This document shows positions 1 through 11,423 of a DNA stretch of 64,000 bases, piece by piece. The DNA is taken from positions 80,500 to 144,499 of the forward strand of contig NW_027331320.1 of the NCBI RefSeq assembly GCF_022965805.1. Direction: 5' to 3'. Under the pieces are notes generated by a model, which was not told the DNA's origin, ran no database searches, and saw nothing but the letters and a program-made list of their open reading frames with translations. This DNA is from Primulina eburnea (lineage: Eukaryota > Streptophyta > Magnoliopsida > Lamiales > Gesneriaceae). How positions within the stretch are numbered: position 1 is the first letter of the stretch; every line of letters starts with the position of its first letter. The translations under genes were made by a program, and so were the position numbers.

Positions 1-213
1 TTGGTGGGATAGAAATGAAAAATATTGATGCTGCAGATTTTCTCAACGATTTTTATGAAAATGAACAATATAGTGGTAGAATATAAATGTACAATAATTT
101 ATTTTTCATGTATTCATATAATAATGTTTTATTGTACAATTATGATATGTGTTATATTTACATATGTATTGTTAGTAATTTTTTTTTTCATTGCATGATT
201 TTGAAGTTCAAAT

Positions 214-1916
214 ATGGAAAATGCCATGAACAAAGCTAAACATGGAATTAATCTCATGGAAGTTTGCATACCTGATAGTGGTACAACGCACACTATTCTT
301 CGAGATAAAATATATTTCTTAGAACTAAAACCAACAAAAGCAATGGTGAATACAATATCAGGTCCTGTAGACTTGATAAAAGGATGTGGTAAAGCACAAT
401 TTTTGTTACCTAATGGTACAAAATTTTTGATCAATGATGCTTTATATTTACTACAATCGAAAAGAAATTTGTTGAGTTTTAATGATATATATTCCCATCG
501 CTATGATACTCAAACAATAAATGAAGGGAATGAGAAATATATGTGTCTTACCACATATAAATCAGGAAAGAAATATGTGATTGAAAAACTACCAATGCTC
601 CCTACTGGATTGCATTATACACATATAAGTCCCATTGAATCAAACATGGTAGTTGATAATTCTTCAATATTAACCAATTGATATGATCGATTAGGACATC
701 TTGGTTCAACAATGATGCGGAGAATTATAGAAAATACACATGGTCATCCGCTGAAAGACCAGAAGAACTTTCAGAATAATAAGTTTCAATGTAAAGCATG
801 TTCTCTTAGAAAACCTATTATAAGACCATCACCAGCCAAAATCCAAACTGAATTACCAATGTTTCTTGAACGTATTCATATTTGTGGACCAATACATCTA
901 CCATGTGGACCACTCAAATACTTTATGGTATTGATTGATGCTTCCAGCAGATGGTCACATGTATGTTTATTGTCAACTCGAAATGTTGCATTTGCAAGAT
1001 TACTTGATCAAATAATAAAATTGAGGAATCAATTTCCCGATTATACAATCAAGAAAATTAGACTTGATAATGCTGGTGAATTTACTTCCCAGACTTTCAA
1101 TGATTATTGTATGTATATGGGAATCATTGTTGAGCATCATGTTGCTCATGTACATACATAGAATGGATTGGCTGAATCATTGATTAAATGTCTGCAAATG
1201 ATTGCTAGACCAATGATTATGAAAACAAAGCTCCCTATTTCTATATGGGGACATGTAATTTTACATGCTGCTGCATTAATTCGCATCAGACCAAGTGCAT
1301 ATCATAAATACTCCCCATTGCAGCTTATATTTGGTAAAGAACCAGACATTTATCATCTGAGAATTTTTGGATGTATGATGTATGGTGCCTATTGCACCAC
1401 CACAACGAAAGAAAATGGGATCTCAAAAAAAGATTGGAATTTATATCGGTTATGATAGTCCATCAATCATTCGATATCTAAAAACCTCTGACAGACGACG
1501 TGTTCACAGCACGTTTTGCTGATTGTCATTTTAATGAAAAAATCTTCCCAATGTTAGGGGGAGAACAGAAACATACCGAAAAAGAAATTACATGGTATGT
1601 ATCATCATTGTTACATTTGTATCCAAGAACAAAACAATGTGAAAAAGATGTACAACAAATTGTGTATTTGCAAAAAATAACAAATCAAATACCAGATGCA
1701 TTTGCAGACACAAAAGAGGTAACTAAATCATATATACATGCTGCAAATGCCCCTGCTCGAATTGAAATTACGAAGAAACAAACTGAAGATACTCATGATG
1801 TCATTAAATTCCTGAAGCGTGGAAGGCCAGTTGGTTCCAAGGATAAAAATCCTCGAAAAAGAAAATTCATTGAGAAACACGATGATCACAAAATAGAGAA
1901 TGATGTTCCTGAATAA
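214..1916 (+). pseudogene. Copia protease and integrase region, broken
   Basis: The frame starting at 214 carries the aspartic protease motif DSGTTHT and a typical copia protease tail. A TGA at 679-681 falls just before the GAG-pre-integrase motif (RLGHLG). The integrase zinc-binding cysteines (CKAC) and catalytic-core residues (IDASSRW, RLDNAGEF) follow. A TAG at 1159-1161 sits where copia integrases have a glutamine before NGLAES. There are frameshifts near 1383 (apparent extra base) and near 1480, after which the integrase C-terminal stretch (VFTARFADCHF) continues. A linker ends in TAA at 1914-1916. The family assignment is secure; the protein is dead. Confidence 0.88.
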
Positions 1917-2093
1917 ACACATTATGATCACAAAATAGATAATGATGTTCCTGAAGAAACACGTGATGATGAAAATATTCTGTCAGAACCACAAACTGAC
2001 GAGAATCGTGAAATCTCTATCAATTATATTAATACTGAAAAAATATGGAACCGAAAAGATATAGAAGAAATTGATGATATATTTTCTTATAAT

Positions 2094-3488
2094 GTGGCAA
2101 TCGACATCATAAATGATAATGAAGATCATGAACCAAAATCTTTTGGTGAAAGTAAAAATCGGCAGGATTGGATAAAATGGAAAGATGTCATCCAGGTTGA
2201 ATTAGATTCGCTAAATAAACGTAATGTTTTTGGACCTATAATCCTTACACCTGAAGATGTAAAACCTGTTGGATACAAATGAGGTTTTTTTCGAAAGCGA
2301 AATGAGAAAAATGAAATAGTAAGATATAAAGCTCGACTTGTTGCACAAGGTTTTTCTCAAAGGCCTGGAATTGATTATGAAGAAACGTATTCTCCCGTTA
2401 TGGATGCAATTACGTTTCGGTATTTGATTAGCTTGGCGGTATCTGAAAATTTAGAAATGCATCTTATGGATGTTGTAATTATTGCTGTATATGTTGATGA
2501 TTTAAACATAATTGGAACGAATAAGGAAATTCAAGAAGCTGTGTCATACTTGAAGGAAGAATTTGAAATGAAGGATTTTGGAAAAACCAAGTATTGTTTG
2601 AGTTTACAAATTGAACAAAAAGAATGTGGAATGTTTGTTCACCAGAAAAAGTATACAGAAAAGATCCTTAACCGTTTTAATATGGATAAATCAAATCCTT
2701 TAAGTACTCCAATGGTTGTTAGATCATTAAACATAGAAAAAGATCCATTCCGTCCATGTGAAGATGATGAAGATATTCTTGGTCCAGAAGTACCATATCT
2801 AAGTGCTATCGGTGCCCTTATATATCTTACAAATTGTACAAGGCCTGATATATCTTTTGCCGTAAATTTGTTGGCAAGATTTATCACATATCCAACAAAG
2901 AGACACTGGAACAGAATTAAACATATATTCCGTTATCTACGAGGAATGACAGACTTGTGACTTTTGTTTTCAAAAGATGCTAATCCAAGTATAATTGGTT
3001 ATGCCGATGCTGTATACTTATCTGATCCACACAAGGCACGTTCCCAAATTGGATATGTATTTAATCGTGGAAGTACTGCAATTTCTTGGCGTTCACAGTA
3101 GCAAACACTAGTAACAACTTCATCAAATCATGCCGAGATTATTGCAATACATGAAGCAAGTCGTGAATGTGTGTGGTTAAAATCAATGACCCAACATATC
3201 CAAATCTCATGCGGATTATCATTCGACGAGAAGCTTATGATACTATATGAAGATAATGCTGCATGTGTTGCTCAAATGAAAGAAGGATACATAAAAAGCG
3301 ACAGAACTAAACATATTCCTCCTAAGTTTTTCGCATTCACCAAGGAGTTTGAGAAGAATAAATGTATTGATGTTCGTCACATTCAATCAAGTGAAAACTC
3401 ATCAGATCTCTTCACAAAGGCACTTCCTACGACAATATTCAAAAAGCACATATATAATATTGGGATGCGCAATCTACGAAATTTGTGA
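2094..3488 (+). pseudogene. Copia reverse transcriptase and RNase H, broken
   Basis: This is the copia RVT_2 reverse transcriptase, beginning before the WxxA-type linker. It has the ARLVAQGFSQRPGIDYEETYSP block, a YVDD catalytic box (residues AVYVDDLN near 2490) and a RNase H segment ending near 3488 (motifs ILYEDNAACV and DLFTKALP). A TGA at 2280-2282 breaks the RT, TGA at 2958-2960 breaks the junction to RNase H, and TAG near 3099 breaks RNase H. The sequence passes directly from HLMDVV to IIAVYVDD, so roughly 90-100 codons of fingers/palm usual in this family are missing. Confidence 0.88.
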
Positions 3489-3639
3489 AGAATTGTTCGT
3501 GTCAACATGAGGGAGAGTTTACGTGACTGCACTCTTTTTCCCTTACTATGGTTTTTATCCCAATGGGTTTTTCCTAGTAAGGTTTTTAACGAGCCAGTAT
3601 AAAAACACGTAATGAGGACAATCATTATGATCATCATCA

Positions 3640-3649
3640 CAAGGGAGAG
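3640..3649 (+). other. Polypurine tract of the copia element
   Basis: A purine run (aagggagag) lies immediately before the TG that opens the LTR, at the place where plus-strand DNA synthesis is primed in LTR elements. A second purine run at about 3506-3518 sits further upstream in the same non-coding tail. Confidence 0.65.
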
Positions 3650-3933
3650 TGTTGAAAAATAATATTTAAAATGTGTGTATTGAATATTTGAATATTGAAT
3701 ATTTGAATGTTGAAAATAAGAGTTGTAAATATTGAAAATTAGTGTGTGATGATGTAGGTAATGATGAATTTATTTTTGGATTATTTGTAAAAAAAATTCT
3801 ATAAACAGCTTCACCATTTATGAAGAAATTCACAATTGAGTAGAGAGAAAAATATTATAAAGTGTGTAGTTTGGTAAATTTTGAGAGTTTGAGATTTTTA
3901 CTTTTTACCATAAATTTTTACTTTTGCACAACA
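3650..3933 (+). repeat. 3' LTR of the copia element
   Basis: A 284-bp segment starts TGTTGAAAAAT directly after the polypurine tract and ends in CACAACA. It contains a TATA-like box (tctataaacag, about 3808) at mid-length, as expected for a copia LTR promoter. The end point is inferred from the terminal CA and is less certain than the start. The matching 5' LTR is outside the window. Confidence 0.65.
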
Positions 3934-5589
3934 ATTTCGTCCTTTTTCCAATTAATTAACAACTTGGAAATTCCATAAAGTCTTCTTTCTTGAAAGGCGA
4001 GGCGGCCCCATTGATTTTTCCATCTTTAATAACTCGGACCGTAATATGGCATATTGTTATTATTATGTTAATCAAAGCAACTGTTTTTCTTTATATTTTG
4101 CAAATGATTTTAAAGAAATTAATGTTATTATTTTTATTTTAAAAATAATACAAAAATAAAACAAAAACAATAAGTAAAATCTCTATTTACTTTCCAAAAA
4201 TAGTTTTGAAAAATAGAAATATATGGATTATATTATTTTTTGTTGTATTGTTTTATCCTGTTTTGACATAAAAAAATTTTTATTACAAATTTAACATAAA
4301 AATGAACTAAATTCAATCTATCTGCGCAAAACATAATGCGGAAACATAAAAGTAAAAAAATGAATTTTATCTCTAACCATTGATATTGAATTTAGAGTGC
4401 AATTGACGATATCTCACAAACCGAGAAAACTTGGATCTTCTAAATCTTTATGCGATTGTATAGATGATGTATTTTCTAAATAATTTCACAAATATAGGAA
4501 GCATGTTGTTGGAACATTTTAAGTTTTGGTGATTGAATAAGGTTGACGATCCAATGGATAATTACATAGCTTAATCGAACTGAATTCAAGGAAGAAAGCT
4601 AAATTTTCATAAGAAGAATTTTGTTAAGAAGTTTAACTGATTACAAAGTCAGACTAATAAAACATAAGAAAGATGTCTATAGCCAAACCGAATCAAGGTT
4701 GACTGATGGACCCCAACTAACAGTCTATATAGTTATTAGTCAGTCCAAATCCATATATTCCCTGAAAAATCAATATAATAAGTTATTAGGAATCAGAGCC
4801 CAGCTGAAATAGTGGACAAAGCTTTCCGTACCAAGAGTCACGGAATCTTAACTGGATGTTAGGTTTCGATGCACTATCAAAACATGTCAGAAATGACGAT
4901 GACATGGCAAAAACTACATTTGTATTTGGAAACAAATATATTATTTTGAAAATATTACCATTGTAGATTAAGATATAAATATATAAGTTGAAAAATCTAT
5001 GAAGATTACACAGTTACACCATCTATCTATGAATTATTGAAAACCAAATGATCTCATCTGAAGAAGCTTTCTAACTGAAATAGCTAGCACATGCTGCTAA
5101 ATCATTATCTAATAATTTAGAAGATCAAATTTTTGCTTATAATTTCTGTGTGAAATCTATCATTGAGAGTAAGAAGTCTTACTGCACAAAGTGTTTAGAT
5201 TGACGTTTACTAAGAGTTTCGGTTAGACAATGTTAATTCATACTGATGAGTGATTTCAAATTGCTTGTAATTATCAAATTCTTTTAGTGCAAATCTTCTG
5301 TGAGGAAGAAGACATGACATAGGAGTATTGAAATCTCCGAACATCCAAAAACAATTTTGCTCTCATTTACTTTTCAGTCCACTTACCTTACTACTATTCA
5401 ACAAACCCAACTGATTTTGTTGATAACCCATTTGTTCAACTAGTTTCAGTAAGCCTACTTCCGCACAATTCATACTGATTGATTTATTGAAATCCCAACT
5501 GACAAGAACAAAATTTCAATTAACCCAACCTAAATATTTTTTAGATAAATTTATTCACCATCTCTTAATTTATTTTCGATCCTAACACA

Positions 5590-5860
5590 TGTATACTTAT
5601 ATTTATTGATCTTCTCTAACCATTATAGAAATACTCGAGAGTTGACAAATCTTGATGGTTTTTATCCGGGATGTGATAAATCAAATATCAAGATATGGAT
5701 AATCTTAATTCATATAATAATCTTGTTTTATTTTCTTTTAAATGTGAGATTACTCTCATATTTATCTTAATGAAATATGTTTATCATAAATAAATTATTT
5801 TATCGACTTAATAAATTAATCTAACATTCTTCCACTTGGTCTACATAATCATCCTAAGTT
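5590..5860 (-). repeat. 3' end (PPT and LTR) of a minus-strand copia relic, copy 1
   Basis: Read on the minus strand, the sequence gives accaagtggaaga, a typical copia polypurine tract, followed by TGTTAGATTAATTTATT, a plausible LTR start. The copia pol relic of the same strand lies at about 12112-13420, separated by younger insertions. The counterpart in copy 2 is about 26270-26520. The LTR's far end is not resolved. Confidence 0.5.
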
Positions 5861-6743
5861 AATAAACAAAAAACATGAATCATGATGATATATCTTCTTC
5901 TACTGAATATTATCTTATATGTATTACATGTACCATATTTATATACACGACTTAATAAATAAAACCAACGATTCATTTGAGGTCCAACTTAATCGATATT
6001 TTTCTCAAAAAACTGAATATTTATACAAATGAATATGAGAAATTTTATAAATGAACATGTTTTGAAAAAAAACACAAATGTATATACCACAAAATCATAA
6101 CGGAACCAAGTCCATTATTACTACATGATCTTTACATCTTAAATTTAATGTCTTTAGGTCGAATGATCATTCACTCACTAATAACGTGTTGGTATATTTC
6201 ATGTTCGCAATCTTATTTTGATGTTAACCAAATTTATTATTTTGTTTTTCAAAAATTTATCTAGTGCGCAGAAAGTTGAAACTGATCAGATCCCAAACTG
6301 TTCAGTTCTCAAAGCCAAAACTGAAGCTGTAGAGATGTCAACTGATTGCCAAAACTGAACTAGTCCAACTGATATATCAAAGAACATTTCAACTGATTGT
6401 CCAGCTGATATGTGGTTCAACAATATACCTTCAGAAGCATGTCCAGCTGATGAAGAGCTCAACTGATTAAGAACCTAGCTGAACAAAAGAATTGATACAG
6501 TGAAATCAGTTACTAGTACAGAAATCTGTTCGCATGTCACGACAAGACTATTTAATGGAATCTACCTAAACCCAAATATTAAAGGTACAAGCTATAAACT
6601 ACCTCATATACGAAGGTACAATAATGGACGTTACATCAAAGATGAAATGAGAAAAACTTCCAGAACAGTTGTCAGAATGACAAGACATGTCCTAAAGAAG
6701 CACATGCAAATGCAACAGACATTATTATAGAGTCTTCATGTAC

Positions 6744-6748
6744 GGTAA
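6744..6748 (+). repeat. Target site duplication GGTAA, left
   Basis: GGTAA precedes the 5' LTR and is repeated at 11424-11428 after the 3' LTR. The homologous empty site in the second copy of the duplication (27447-27451) has it once, in the same context. Confidence 0.95.
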
Positions 6749-7544
6749 TGATGTGAACGTGGCCGGGCATGGTGTTCAACTTATTGATAAGCAAGGGAGA
6801 AGGGCTCGTGATGCATGGGAGCACGTTGGAAAGCCGAAGGAACATTATTCAAGCATTATTTTGAAGAACCGAGGCTGCACGGACCCAAGCACGGACCAGT
6901 ACACGGGGTCCGTGTCCATTACACTTGAGGAAGAGAAATCCCGAGCCTACACGGACCCGAGCACGGACCTGTACACGGGGTCCGTGTCTACTACTTTCGA
7001 GCCATGAAAATTACAGTGCCTACACGGACCCCCTTCCGGACCTCTACACGGGGTCCGTGCCCTTTAGTTTTGACGGAGAGTTATTTTCCTAAATAAGAGT
7101 TTTATTTATTTTGGTAACTAGATTTCATATCTTTTTGATTTGTAGTCAATATATAGACGAATTTTATTGATTGTAAAAACAACAATTGATTATTATTCAT
7201 CTTTTATGATATTGAGAATTCTCTCAACACAAGCTTAAGTTTCGTTATAACTTTTGCGTTGTATCAAATCAAACTTATCAAAAGATTTATCTTTTGTGGC
7301 GTTTGTCGATCGATTTTCACGAGGGTTGCCAAGGGCGGGTTCTTTGGAGGTTCTCTTGAAACGCGATTGTTTCTCTCGTGTTTATTTGTTGCTAAACTCT
7401 TGCTAGTTTAGAGGTGAATATTACACACCTATCCATTACTTGTTTCAAAGATCGGGAAAACACACGAGTCTTGTTATCGTAATTGAATAGAGGGTGCGAT
7501 TGTTTAATCGTGTTTGCTATTTATTCGTATCGAGATTCACGTCA
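6749..7544 (+). repeat. 5' LTR of the gag-only element
   Basis: This 796-bp LTR begins TGATGTGAACG and ends GATTCACGTCA. It matches 10628-11423 base for base as far as I checked. It contains three inverted-repeat units (6878-6914, 6950-6986, 7023-7059). Confidence 0.93.
6878..7059 (+). repeat. Three hairpin-forming units in the 5' LTR
   Basis: Three 37-bp units at 6878-6914, 6950-6986 and 7023-7059 each open with CACGGACCC and close with GGGTCCGTG, giving 9-bp perfect arms around a 19-nt centre that itself contains a second CGGACC. The units are spaced 72-73 bp apart. The same array recurs at 10757-10938 in the 3' LTR. A role in RNA structure or regulation is only an inference. Confidence 0.85.
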
Positions 7545-7546
7545 TT

Positions 7547-7558
7547 TGGTATCAGAGC
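7547..7558 (+). other. Primer binding site (initiator Met-tRNA)
   Basis: TGGTATCAGAGC begins two bases after the 5' LTR and is complementary to the 3' end of plant initiator Met-tRNA, the usual minus-strand primer for LTR elements. Confidence 0.9.
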
Positions 7559-7682
7559 TCAAGGTTTTTGATTCAAGTAAGAATATCCATTCAATTCTTC
7601 GTAGGATTTTCAATACCGATTTTCGTGTAGCGATTTCTACGGATTTGTTGGAAAAAAAAAAAAAAAAAAAAAAATTCGCGAT

Positions 7683-7950
7683 TTACTGTTCATTGCCGGA
7701 AAATACTGTTCATCGTCGACACTATTCATCCGAGGGTTACTATTCATAGCGGCGGAAGTACTGTTCATCGCGGCGGACGTACTGTTCATACCGAAGTTAC
7801 TGTTCATCGCGATTACTATTCATCGCCGATTCACTGTTCATCGCCGGGAGTTACTATTAATCACCGGATTTACTATTCAAGCCGGAGTTACTATTCACGC
7901 CGGAGTTACTATTCATACCGGAATTACTGTTCACGGTACTGTTCACCCGA
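7683..7950 (+). repeat. TACTGTTCAT-CGCCGG tandem repeat in the leader
   Basis: About fifteen degenerate units of the form TACT(G/A)TTCAT followed by a CGCCGG-like linker occur at 15-20 bp spacing, between two poly(A)-rich runs (7651-7673 and 7949-7978). No ORF uses them consistently, so they look like a non-coding leader array. Confidence 0.75.
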
Positions 7951-8531
7951 AAAAAAAAAAAGAGAGAAAAAAAAAAAATTCTGAATCGGGTGTTTGTTGG
8001 AATTTTAGCGCTTATATTTCAGCGTTAAGTTTGTCCTTATCGTTTAGTCGCATTCTAGTCAATTTTCAAAGTTGCTTGTTCTTGTGTGGTCTAAGTGAGT
8101 CGAATTTCAGACGTCACAGGATTGATCTCATAAGTTTGATACGTGGAAGCCACGAGACTTAAGCGCCCCCTTGAGAATTCTCACTTGAGTGAAAATATTT
8201 GAGTGGAGTGAATTTTTCATTGGAGTGAATTGTGAGGTTTTGTGGTGAGGGAAAAAGACGAGTGCGAGTGAATTTTCATTGGAGTGACTAGTGAGAATTT
8301 GTGGTGAGGAAACTTTATTCGTTATTGTTTTATACTAACCTTTTTCTTGCAGGTATAATGATTGACGGACGTCAATTTAAAACGATGTTAGGAGGGTTAG
8401 ATAGAAGGTGGGAGATGGAGTTTAAGCCTCAACAAAAAAAATATCGGAGGTGTGAAGAAGAGGAGATGTATGATGTGCATATTGATTAGAATAGGCGAGG
8501 TAGTAGAGTCGGAGGAGATACGTTGTTGAAC

Positions 8532-10886
8532 ATGGATCGTTATAGGAGATTTGATGAGGATAAGGGGTATAGAAGCCGAGAAGGGTATAGACTGAGTGGT
8601 ACGAAGATGACAATTCCATTTTTCAGTGGGGAAGCCGATCCAAAGGTGTACCTTGAGTGGGAAGAGAGAATGGAGTGTGTATTTGAGAGCCGGGAGTATT
8701 ATACCGAAGCAATGAAGGTAAGACGAGCTTGCAGTGAGTTTACCGACTATGCTAGTACTTGGTGGGATAAGTTAGTAACACGTAGGAGACGATGTGGGGG
8801 TGACCCTATAGTTACGTGGGATGAGATGAAAAGGGTGATGAGGAAACAATTTGTTCCAAATCACAATAATAGGAGAGGTGGTAGGAGAGATGAGCATGGC
8901 TTGTATGATGATTCATGGGCATCCACTTGGAGGGCGAGTTTGGAAGAGAACCACTGCGGTAGGCCAAAGAAGGAGTCAAGACGTGAAGCTAGCAAATATG
9001 AATATCAAGGTACATTTAAAAATTCAAATTCTAGTACTTGTGATATTATATGTTGTTGGTGTTTAGAGTTTGGGCATTATATCACCCAATGTCCAAAGGA
9101 GGAGATGACTGTAGAAAAACCGCCAATTGATGTCAAATCTAAAGTGGGGGTTGAGAGAATTGAGAAGGTTGGTACTCCACTAACTTCTGACTTGAGTATT
9201 GAGTGTTGTGCTGTGGAGGGTGAGTTATTAGATGATGTGCAAGTTGTTTCTTTTGCTCAACTGCCTACGAATGAAATTTGTATTGATGAATCAATTTGTC
9301 ATGAGTTGAAAGAGAAAAAAAATGAAATGGCCGAAAGAATGAGTGATCAAAAGAGTGAGATGGCCATAGAAAGAAAAGAAAAAGAAAAAGAGGCCAAAGA
9401 AAAAGAAACAGAAAAAGAAAAGAAAAATGATTTTAAGGCCCAAGAGAGTGAAAAGAGTGAGGATGAGAGTTGTTTATTATTGCATAAACCATTACATGTA
9501 CCTTTGTACAAAGTGGTTTATCCATATTGTGATGATATAGCCGGTTCAATCCCGAGCATTGTTAATTTTTCTTTGCAGGATTCTATTGGTGTCATGATGT
9601 GGAAGAGAGCAAGTATAGATGGTGTGGGAAAGCCATGGGATGACCCATATGACTTCGAAGGCAATCAATGTGAGGTAAGGTTAGTTGCCAACGCAACAAC
9701 CATGAGGTATGATTTGCTTCCTTACCTTAATTCATTGTTGTTTTGTTTGCAAGAATTATGGGGACAAGTTGAAAATGTGATGTTTAGAGGATGTGAATGT
9801 GGTTTAGTCTTGTTACCTAAGCGTCATACTATTGAGAATGAATATGCATTGCATGAATTAGATTCAAATGTTATTGATTTTGAGTGTTCAAAGATTGTCC
9901 AATTGACACTTTGTCATGGCAATGACCTATGTGCATTAGGATTAAATTCATGTGGTGAGTTGAATGAAAACATGGATAGTACATTTAGTGTGTTCTATTT
10001 GCATGATTCCTACTTGTGTGATGAAGACTTTGGGAAGAGCATGAATGAATATAAGAATTTCTTTGTCCATGATGAATATAATTTTAAGGAGATTAAGTTG
10101 TTCATGTTATGCTCATTTTATGAGTTATGTACTAGTGATGCATATAGTGGTGTTTTTATCTTTGATAAAATGCATGATTATATGTGTTGGTTGCATATGA
10201 AGAGGTATGTTGAGTGGGATTGTGAGGCATGCATTGCATATAAGAGATTGACATTTTGCCTAGATTCTTATATCGTGCATGAACTATGTCTTATTCCTAG
10301 TGAGCTATGGTCGTACACGTGTATGGATATCATTTGTGTGTTGACTAGGTCTAAGAAAGGGAGGAACTTAATTTTCGTGATACTTAATGGTATTTTATCA
10401 TTTGGTGTCATTTATTATTTGGTGTATGTTGAAATTGATGAGTTCATAGGAAAGACAACTGTGATGTTGGAGTTTCCAGTGCTGATGGAGCGAGCTAGCA
10501 ATAGCGCCTACGAACTTGAATTGAAAGGTAAGCATGTTGATAATTTGATTATTGTTATTACTAACTTGCTTCGTTTTTGTGTAGGAGGGCAAGATTTGAG
10601 GACAAATCTTTTTGAAGAAGGGGAGTATGATGTGAACGTGGCCGGGCATGGTGTTCAACTTATTGATAAGCAAGGGAGAAGGGCTCGTGATGCATGGGAG
10701 CACGTTGGAAAGCCGAAGGAACATTATTCAAGCATTATTTTGAAGAACCGAGGCTGCACGGACCCAAGCACGGACCAGTACACGGGGTCCGTGTCCATTA
10801 CACTTGAGGAAGAGAAATCCCGAGCCTACACGGACCCGAGCACGGACCTGTACACGGGGTCCGTGTCTACTACTTTCGAGCCATGA
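8532..10886 (+). CDS. Gag-like polyprotein of the non-autonomous LTR element
   Basis: A 784-codon frame opens with ATG at 8532. The first 120 residues are a gypsy-type retrotransposon Gag domain: FSGEADPKVYLEWEERME, then YASTWWDKL and TWDEMKRVMRKQFVP. A CX2CX4HX4C zinc knuckle (CWCLEFGHYITQC) follows near residue 180, so it should bind and package RNA. A Lys/Glu-rich stretch (about residues 265-305) and some 400 residues without recognisable domains follow. The frame crosses into the 3' LTR at 10628 and stops at 10884-10886. An in-frame upstream segment from ATG 8358 is cut off by TAG at 8487-8489. A likely 3' splice site (tttttcttgcag) ends at 8352. The function of the C-terminal half is unknown. 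Confidence 0.75.
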   Translation: MDRYRRFDEDKGYRSREGYRLSGTKMTIPFFSGEADPKVYLEWEERMECVFESREYYTEAMKVRRACSEFTDYASTWWDKLVTRRRRCGGDPIVTWDEMKRVMRKQFVPNHNNRRGGRRDEHGLYDDSWASTWRASLEENHCGRPKKESRREASKYEYQGTFKNSNSSTCDIICCWCLEFGHYITQCPKEEMTVEKPPIDVKSKVGVERIEKVGTPLTSDLSIECCAVEGELLDDVQVVSFAQLPTNEICIDESICHELKEKKNEMAERMSDQKSEMAIERKEKEKEAKEKETEKEKKNDFKAQESEKSEDESCLLLHKPLHVPLYKVVYPYCDDIAGSIPSIVNFSLQDSIGVMMWKRASIDGVGKPWDDPYDFEGNQCEVRLVANATTMRYDLLPYLNSLLFCLQELWGQVENVMFRGCECGLVLLPKRHTIENEYALHELDSNVIDFECSKIVQLTLCHGNDLCALGLNSCGELNENMDSTFSVFYLHDSYLCDEDFGKSMNEYKNFFVHDEYNFKEIKLFMLCSFYELCTSDAYSGVFIFDKMHDYMCWLHMKRYVEWDCEACIAYKRLTFCLDSYIVHELCLIPSELWSYTCMDIICVLTRSKKGRNLIFVILNGILSFGVIYYLVYVEIDEFIGKTTVMLEFPVLMERASNSAYELELKGKHVDNLIIVITNLLRFCVGGQDLRTNLFEEGEYDVNVAGHGVQLIDKQGRRARDAWEHVGKPKEHYSSIILKNRGCTDPSTDQYTGSVSITLEEEKSRAYTDPSTDLYTGSVSTTFEP
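10614..10627 (+). other. Polypurine tract of the gag-only element
   Basis: gaagaaggggagta lies directly before the 3' LTR. Confidence 0.85.
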
Positions 10887-11423
10887 AAATTACAGTGCCT
10901 ACACGGACCCCCTTCCGGACCTCTACACGGGGTCCGTGCCCTTTAGTTTTGACGGAGAGTTATTTTCCTAAATAAGAGTTTTATTTATTTTGGTAACTAG
11001 ATTTCATATCTTTTTGATTTGTAGTCAATATATAGACGAATTTTATTGATTGTAAAAACAACAATTGATTATTATTCATCTTTTATGATATTGAGAATTC
11101 TCTCAACACAAGCTTAAGTTTCGTTATAACTTTTGCGTTGTATCAAATCAAACTTATCAAAAGATTTATCTTTTGTGGCGTTTGTCGATCGATTTTCACG
11201 AGGGTTGCCAAGGGCGGGTTCTTTGGAGGTTCTCTTGAAACGCGATTGTTTCTCTCGTGTTTATTTGTTGCTAAACTCTTGCTAGTTTAGAGGTGAATAT
11301 TACACACCTATCCATTACTTGTTTCAAAGATCGGGAAAACACACGAGTCTTGTTATCGTAATTGAATAGAGGGTGCGATTGTTTAATCGTGTTTGCTATT
11401 TATTCGTATCGAGATTCACGTCA
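10628..11423 (+). repeat. 3' LTR of the gag-only element
   Basis: Same length (796 bp) and same sequence by eye as 6749-7544. It is followed by the right-hand GGTAA target duplication at 11424-11428. Confidence 0.93.

Larger units (their letters stand above)
1..3933 (+). mobile_element. Degenerate Ty1/copia retrotransposon, 3' part
   Basis: The window opens inside the internal region of a plus-strand Ty1/copia element and runs through protease, integrase, reverse transcriptase and RNase H to a polypurine tract and one LTR ending at 3933. The 5' LTR and gag lie outside the window. The protease-integrase-RT-RNase H order is diagnostic of copia rather than gypsy. Stops, frameshifts and an internal deletion show that it can no longer encode an enzyme. 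The target duplication cannot be checked without the 5' end. Confidence 0.9.
6749..11423 (+). mobile_element. Non-autonomous gag-only LTR retrotransposon (TR-GAG type)
   Basis: This is a complete 4,675-bp element: two 796-bp LTRs with TG...CA ends that I could not distinguish by eye, a Met-tRNA primer site, a leader with short tandem repeats, one long ORF with a gypsy-type Gag domain, and a polypurine tract. It is flanked by perfect GGTAA duplications with the empty site preserved at 27447-27451. No protease, RT, RNase H or integrase is recognisable in the 3.1-kb internal region, so it must depend on enzymes from another element. Indistinguishable LTRs imply very recent insertion. Confidence 0.93.

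Noticed and set aside
4621..4812. A 63-codon ORF in the duplicated 5' block
   Set aside because: Not conserved as a frame in copy 2 (indels near 25890); decayed repeat sequence.
6738..7007. An 89-codon ORF repeated inside the long gag frame at its end
   Set aside because: Translation of the LTR hairpin repeats; part of both LTRs, not a separate gene.
10398..10724. A 108-codon minus-strand ORF
   Set aside because: Shadow of the gag-like frame and LTR on the plus strand.
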